Assembly: GCA_900319885.1 (NCBI GenBank)
Contig: ONQH01000057.1
Location: forward strand, 1-6,518
Source of the DNA: Candidatus Avelusimicrobium ruminicola
Lineage (GTDB): Bacteria; Elusimicrobiota; Elusimicrobia; Elusimicrobiales; Elusimicrobiaceae
Length of the DNA stretch: 6,518 nt
Reading direction: 5' to 3'
Made by a program: the position numbers and the translations under genes. Positions 5,118-6,518 of the stretch are shown here, piece after piece; the first letter of the stretch is position 1, and every line of letters begins with the position of its first letter. The notes below the pieces were generated by a model that worked only from the letters and a program-made list of their open reading frames with translations, did not search any database and was not told the DNA's origin.

Positions 5118-5621
5118 TTACCCTTTCAGCTGAATGCCTTCAAGGTTAAGTAATTTAATTTTTGTTTTTATACCCCCTGCATATCCTGTTAAATTACCAT
5201 CGGAACCTATAACGCGGTGACAGGGAATAATGAGCGAAATAGAGTTATGCCCCACCGCTCCGCCAACTGCTTGCGCGGACATCTTCTTAATTCCTCTTTT
5301 GGAGGCAATCTTATCTGCAATTTCTCCGTAGGTCAACGTGCGTCCATAGGGGATTTGCAACATAATTTCCCATACTTGTTTACGAAATGGAGTAGTGCGC
5401 ATGGCAATAGGTGGTGTAAAACCTGGATTTTTACCGCTAAAATAAGTATCCAGCCAACGGCAAGTATCCTTAAAAACAGGTAATGATTGTTCCTGTACAG
5501 GCCCACGCAAAGAGTCAGCAAAGTATTTTTGCCCATCAAACCACAGGCCGATTAAATGGGTTCCGTCGCTTGCCATGGTAATACCGCCCAAAAACGATTG
5601 ATAATGATATATATAATCCAT
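5118..5621 (-). CDS. ogt: O6-alkylguanine-DNA alkyltransferase (methylated-DNA--protein-cysteine S-methyltransferase)
   Basis: This 167-residue suicide repair enzyme moves the alkyl group from O6-alkylguanine (and O4-alkylthymine) to its own cysteine. A degenerate N-terminal domain (1-70) precedes the DNA-binding and active-site domain. TPFRKQVWEIMLQIPYGRTLTYGEIA (77-102) carries the helix-turn-helix entry. SAQAVGGAVG (115-124) is the recognition helix, and IIPCHRVIG (131-139) the active site with nucleophile C134. E161 lies 27 residues after the Cys, as Glu172 does after Cys145 in human MGMT. The Arg finger (human R128) is Gln117 here, and the usual Asn-Pro before the active site is Asn126-Ser127. 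Gln at the finger position is recalled from other bacterial homologues; Ser is less usual. There is no Shine-Dalgarno. TACAAT ends 7 nt before the ATG. The gene is monocistronic and unlinked to an ada-type regulator here. Confidence 0.95.
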   Translation of the reverse strand: MDYIYHYQSFLGGITMASDGTHLIGLWFDGQKYFADSLRGPVQEQSLPVFKDTCRWLDTYFSGKNPGFTPPIAMRTTPFRKQVWEIMLQIPYGRTLTYGEIADKIASKRGIKKMSAQAVGGAVGHNSISLIIPCHRVIGSDGNLTGYAGGIKTKIKLLNLEGIQLKG

Positions 5622-5628
5622 CGGTTAC

Positions 5629-5634
5629 ATTGTA
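5629..5634 (-). promoter_or_regulatory. -10 box of ogt, leaderless arrangement
   Basis: On the minus strand TACAAT (five of six matches to TATAAT) is followed by exactly 7 nt (gtaaccg) and then the ATG at 5621. No GGAGG-like sequence precedes the start. A -35 is not convincing. Confidence 0.45.
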
Positions 5635-5678
5635 TAAATTTACTCACTAAATTTACCTAGACTTGGGGGAATAGGGAA

Positions 5679-5704
5679 ATAGAAAGCCCCGCGTGTGCGG
5701 GGCT
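5679..5704 (-). terminator. Intrinsic terminator of the nucleosidase gene
   Basis: On the minus strand AGCCCCGC, loop ACAC, GCGGGGCT (5704-5685) is a perfect 8-bp GC-rich stem followed by TTCTAT. It lies about 32 nt after the stop codon at 5736. It uses nearly the same stem as the terminator at 4963, and it separates this gene from ogt. Plus-strand activity is less likely because only CTTTC follows. Confidence 0.8.
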
Positions 5705-5735
5705 CTTTCATGTTAAGTAAACGATTGCATTTGTC

Positions 5736-6446
5736 CTATTTACCGGACAATACCGCCATCACAAACGTCCACGTGTTTTCAAAGGCGGCATGGGCCACGT
5801 TCTCCCAAAAATTTTCGTACTGTTGTGCATTATTGGTTTCTTTACCAACCACGTCGCTAATTATACGGAAACTCAAAAACGGCACCTGATACATATAGCA
5901 TACCTGCGCAAATGATGCCGATTCCATATCGCACGCCAACGCATGAGGGAACCGCTGCACAATAGATTGCAACGCTTGCGGGTCGGTAATAAACTGCTCG
6001 CCGGTACAAATCAACCCCACGTGTACCGGGCGAGAAAAACGCCCTTCTTGTTGCAACGCTTCCACGGTGGCAAGCAGATTTTTATCTCCCTGAAAAAAGG
6101 AAGGAAGTCCTTGCACTTGGCCCCACTCGTTTTCCGGGCCGCAAAATACGTCATGATGAACGTACTGGCTGCCGGCTACCACGTCTAACGAATTTAATTG
6201 CGGGTTCAATCCTCCGGCCACTCCCGAATTGATAATCGCATCCGGGGCAAAGCGGTTAATTAATTCTACCGCACACGCAGCCGCATTGACTTTGGCAATT
6301 CCGCTCTGTGTAACAATCAGCTCGTTACCGTTTTGGCAAAAGCGGTAAAAAACAAACGGACCGAACTTCCGTTGTTGGGCACCCGGTAGCCGGGTCAAAA
6401 GTTGCTTTTGTTCTTTTTCAAGCGCACAAATAATTCCTATTTTCAT
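5736..6446 (-). CDS. mtnN: 5'-methylthioadenosine/S-adenosylhomocysteine nucleosidase family protein
   Basis: This 236-residue protein has a length typical of the family. The enzyme cleaves the N-glycosidic bond of methylthioadenosine and S-adenosylhomocysteine, releasing adenine in methionine salvage and methyl-cycle detoxification. MKIGIICALEKE (1-12) opens the fold with E12, equivalent to E. coli E12. QSGIAKVNAA (47-56) and INSGVAGGL (72-80) form the phosphorylase-type core. DVV (88-90) and VHHDV (96-100) follow, then CTGEQFI (147-153). ACDMESASFAQVC (171-183) gives E175 for ribose binding, and SFRIISD (192-198) gives D198, equivalent to the general acid D197. All expected catalytic residues are present. 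GLICTGEQFI replaces the usual SGDxFI, so nucleoside preference could differ. There is no Shine-Dalgarno. TTGTAC (6481-6476), 17 bp, CACAAT (6458-6453) and 6 nt precede the ATG. The gene is divergent from an Rrf2-like start. Confidence 0.93.
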   Translation of the reverse strand: MKIGIICALEKEQKQLLTRLPGAQQRKFGPFVFYRFCQNGNELIVTQSGIAKVNAAACAVELINRFAPDAIINSGVAGGLNPQLNSLDVVAGSQYVHHDVFCGPENEWGQVQGLPSFFQGDKNLLATVEALQQEGRFSRPVHVGLICTGEQFITDPQALQSIVQRFPHALACDMESASFAQVCYMYQVPFLSFRIISDVVGKETNNAQQYENFWENVAHAAFENTWTFVMAVLSGK

Positions 6447-6452
6447 ACTTAT

Positions 6453-6481
6453 ATTGTGGCATAATTGGTGCGCAAGTACAA
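6453..6481 (-). promoter_or_regulatory. Promoter of the nucleosidase gene, overlapping a divergent promoter
   Basis: On the minus strand TTGTAC (6481-6476) and CACAAT (6458-6453) are 17 bp apart, with 6 nt left to the ATG at 6446. On the plus strand TGG CATAAT (6457-6465) is an extended -10 for the rightward gene. The two promoters overlap, so expression of the pair could be mutually exclusive or jointly controlled. TTCTAGAA (6487-6494) is a short palindrome just before the rightward start. Confidence 0.35.
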
Positions 6482-6497
6482 CAAGCTTCTAGAATAT

Positions 6498-6518
6498 ATG
6501 CAGATTACGCGTGAAGTC
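6498..6518 (+). CDS. Start of a probable Rrf2-family transcriptional regulator (cut by window edge)
   Basis: ATG at 6498 opens a frame with seven visible codons, MQITREV, running off the right edge. This is the typical N-terminus of Rrf2-family regulators (IscR/NsrR/CymR type), which usually begin M.IT...DYA. Those proteins have a winged helix and often bind an Fe-S cluster or sense cysteine. There is no Shine-Dalgarno. CATAAT (6460-6465) or TAGAAT (6490-6495) could be the -10. Seven residues are too few to be sure; the divergent arrangement with the nucleosidase is the only other support. Confidence 0.4.

Noticed and set aside
5064..5153. 29-codon frame starting at the ATG after repeat copy B
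   Set aside because: It is very short, overlaps the 3' end of ogt on the opposite strand, and resembles no known protein. It has nothing in common with the mini-ORF after copy A beyond the repeat-derived ATG.

Overview
The window comes from a moderately AT-rich, Gram-negative (double-membrane) bacterium that uses the standard bacterial code. Evidence for an outer membrane is a Pmp-like autotransporter with a C-terminal beta-barrel ending in Phe, and a lipoprotein. The gene mix would suit a host-associated or gut lineage such as Elusimicrobiota or another PVC-like group. That is an inference with no phylogenetic marker behind it.

Layout, left to right. (1) A minus-strand zeta-toxin-like P-loop kinase (1-544, cut by the window edge) is divergent from a small zinc-ribbon-like DUF7695-type protein (613-843). 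A perfect 19-bp palindrome (591-609) lies between them. (2) A 450-bp gap (844-1293) is unusually rich in structure: a terminator-like hairpin, a cluster of TGGACA half-sites, one copy of a 42-nt dispersed repeat, a possible 53-residue membrane mini-ORF containing a G7 tract, and a tandemly duplicated extended -10 promoter. (3) A large Pmp-like autotransporter (1294-4020) ends in a strong terminator. It is followed by a lipoprotein alpha/beta hydrolase (4084-4800) that appears to have its own promoter. (4) A 317-bp gap (4801-5117) holds a weak minus-strand coding-like remnant, a GC-rich terminator and the second copy of the 42-nt repeat. (5) Two minus-strand housekeeping genes follow: an O6-alkylguanine-DNA alkyltransferase (5118-5621) and an MTA/SAH nucleosidase (5736-6446), with a terminator between them. 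(6) At the right edge a plus-strand gene begins whose first seven residues look like an Rrf2-family regulator.

The two 42-nt repeats bracket the autotransporter and lipoprotein pair, so these two surface genes look like a separate block between housekeeping DNA-repair/salvage genes and a toxin-like locus. Several genes lack a Shine-Dalgarno sequence. Instead they carry a TATAAT-like hexamer 6-7 nt before the ATG, which suggests leaderless transcription. The autotransporter is the exception, with a leader of about 118 nt and a GGAGG site.

No known defence system, CRISPR array, insertion sequence or complete tRNA was found. The most unusual signals are the flanking repeats with an inverted 8-bp core, the recurrent leaderless promoter pattern, and the palindromic control region of the zeta-like locus.
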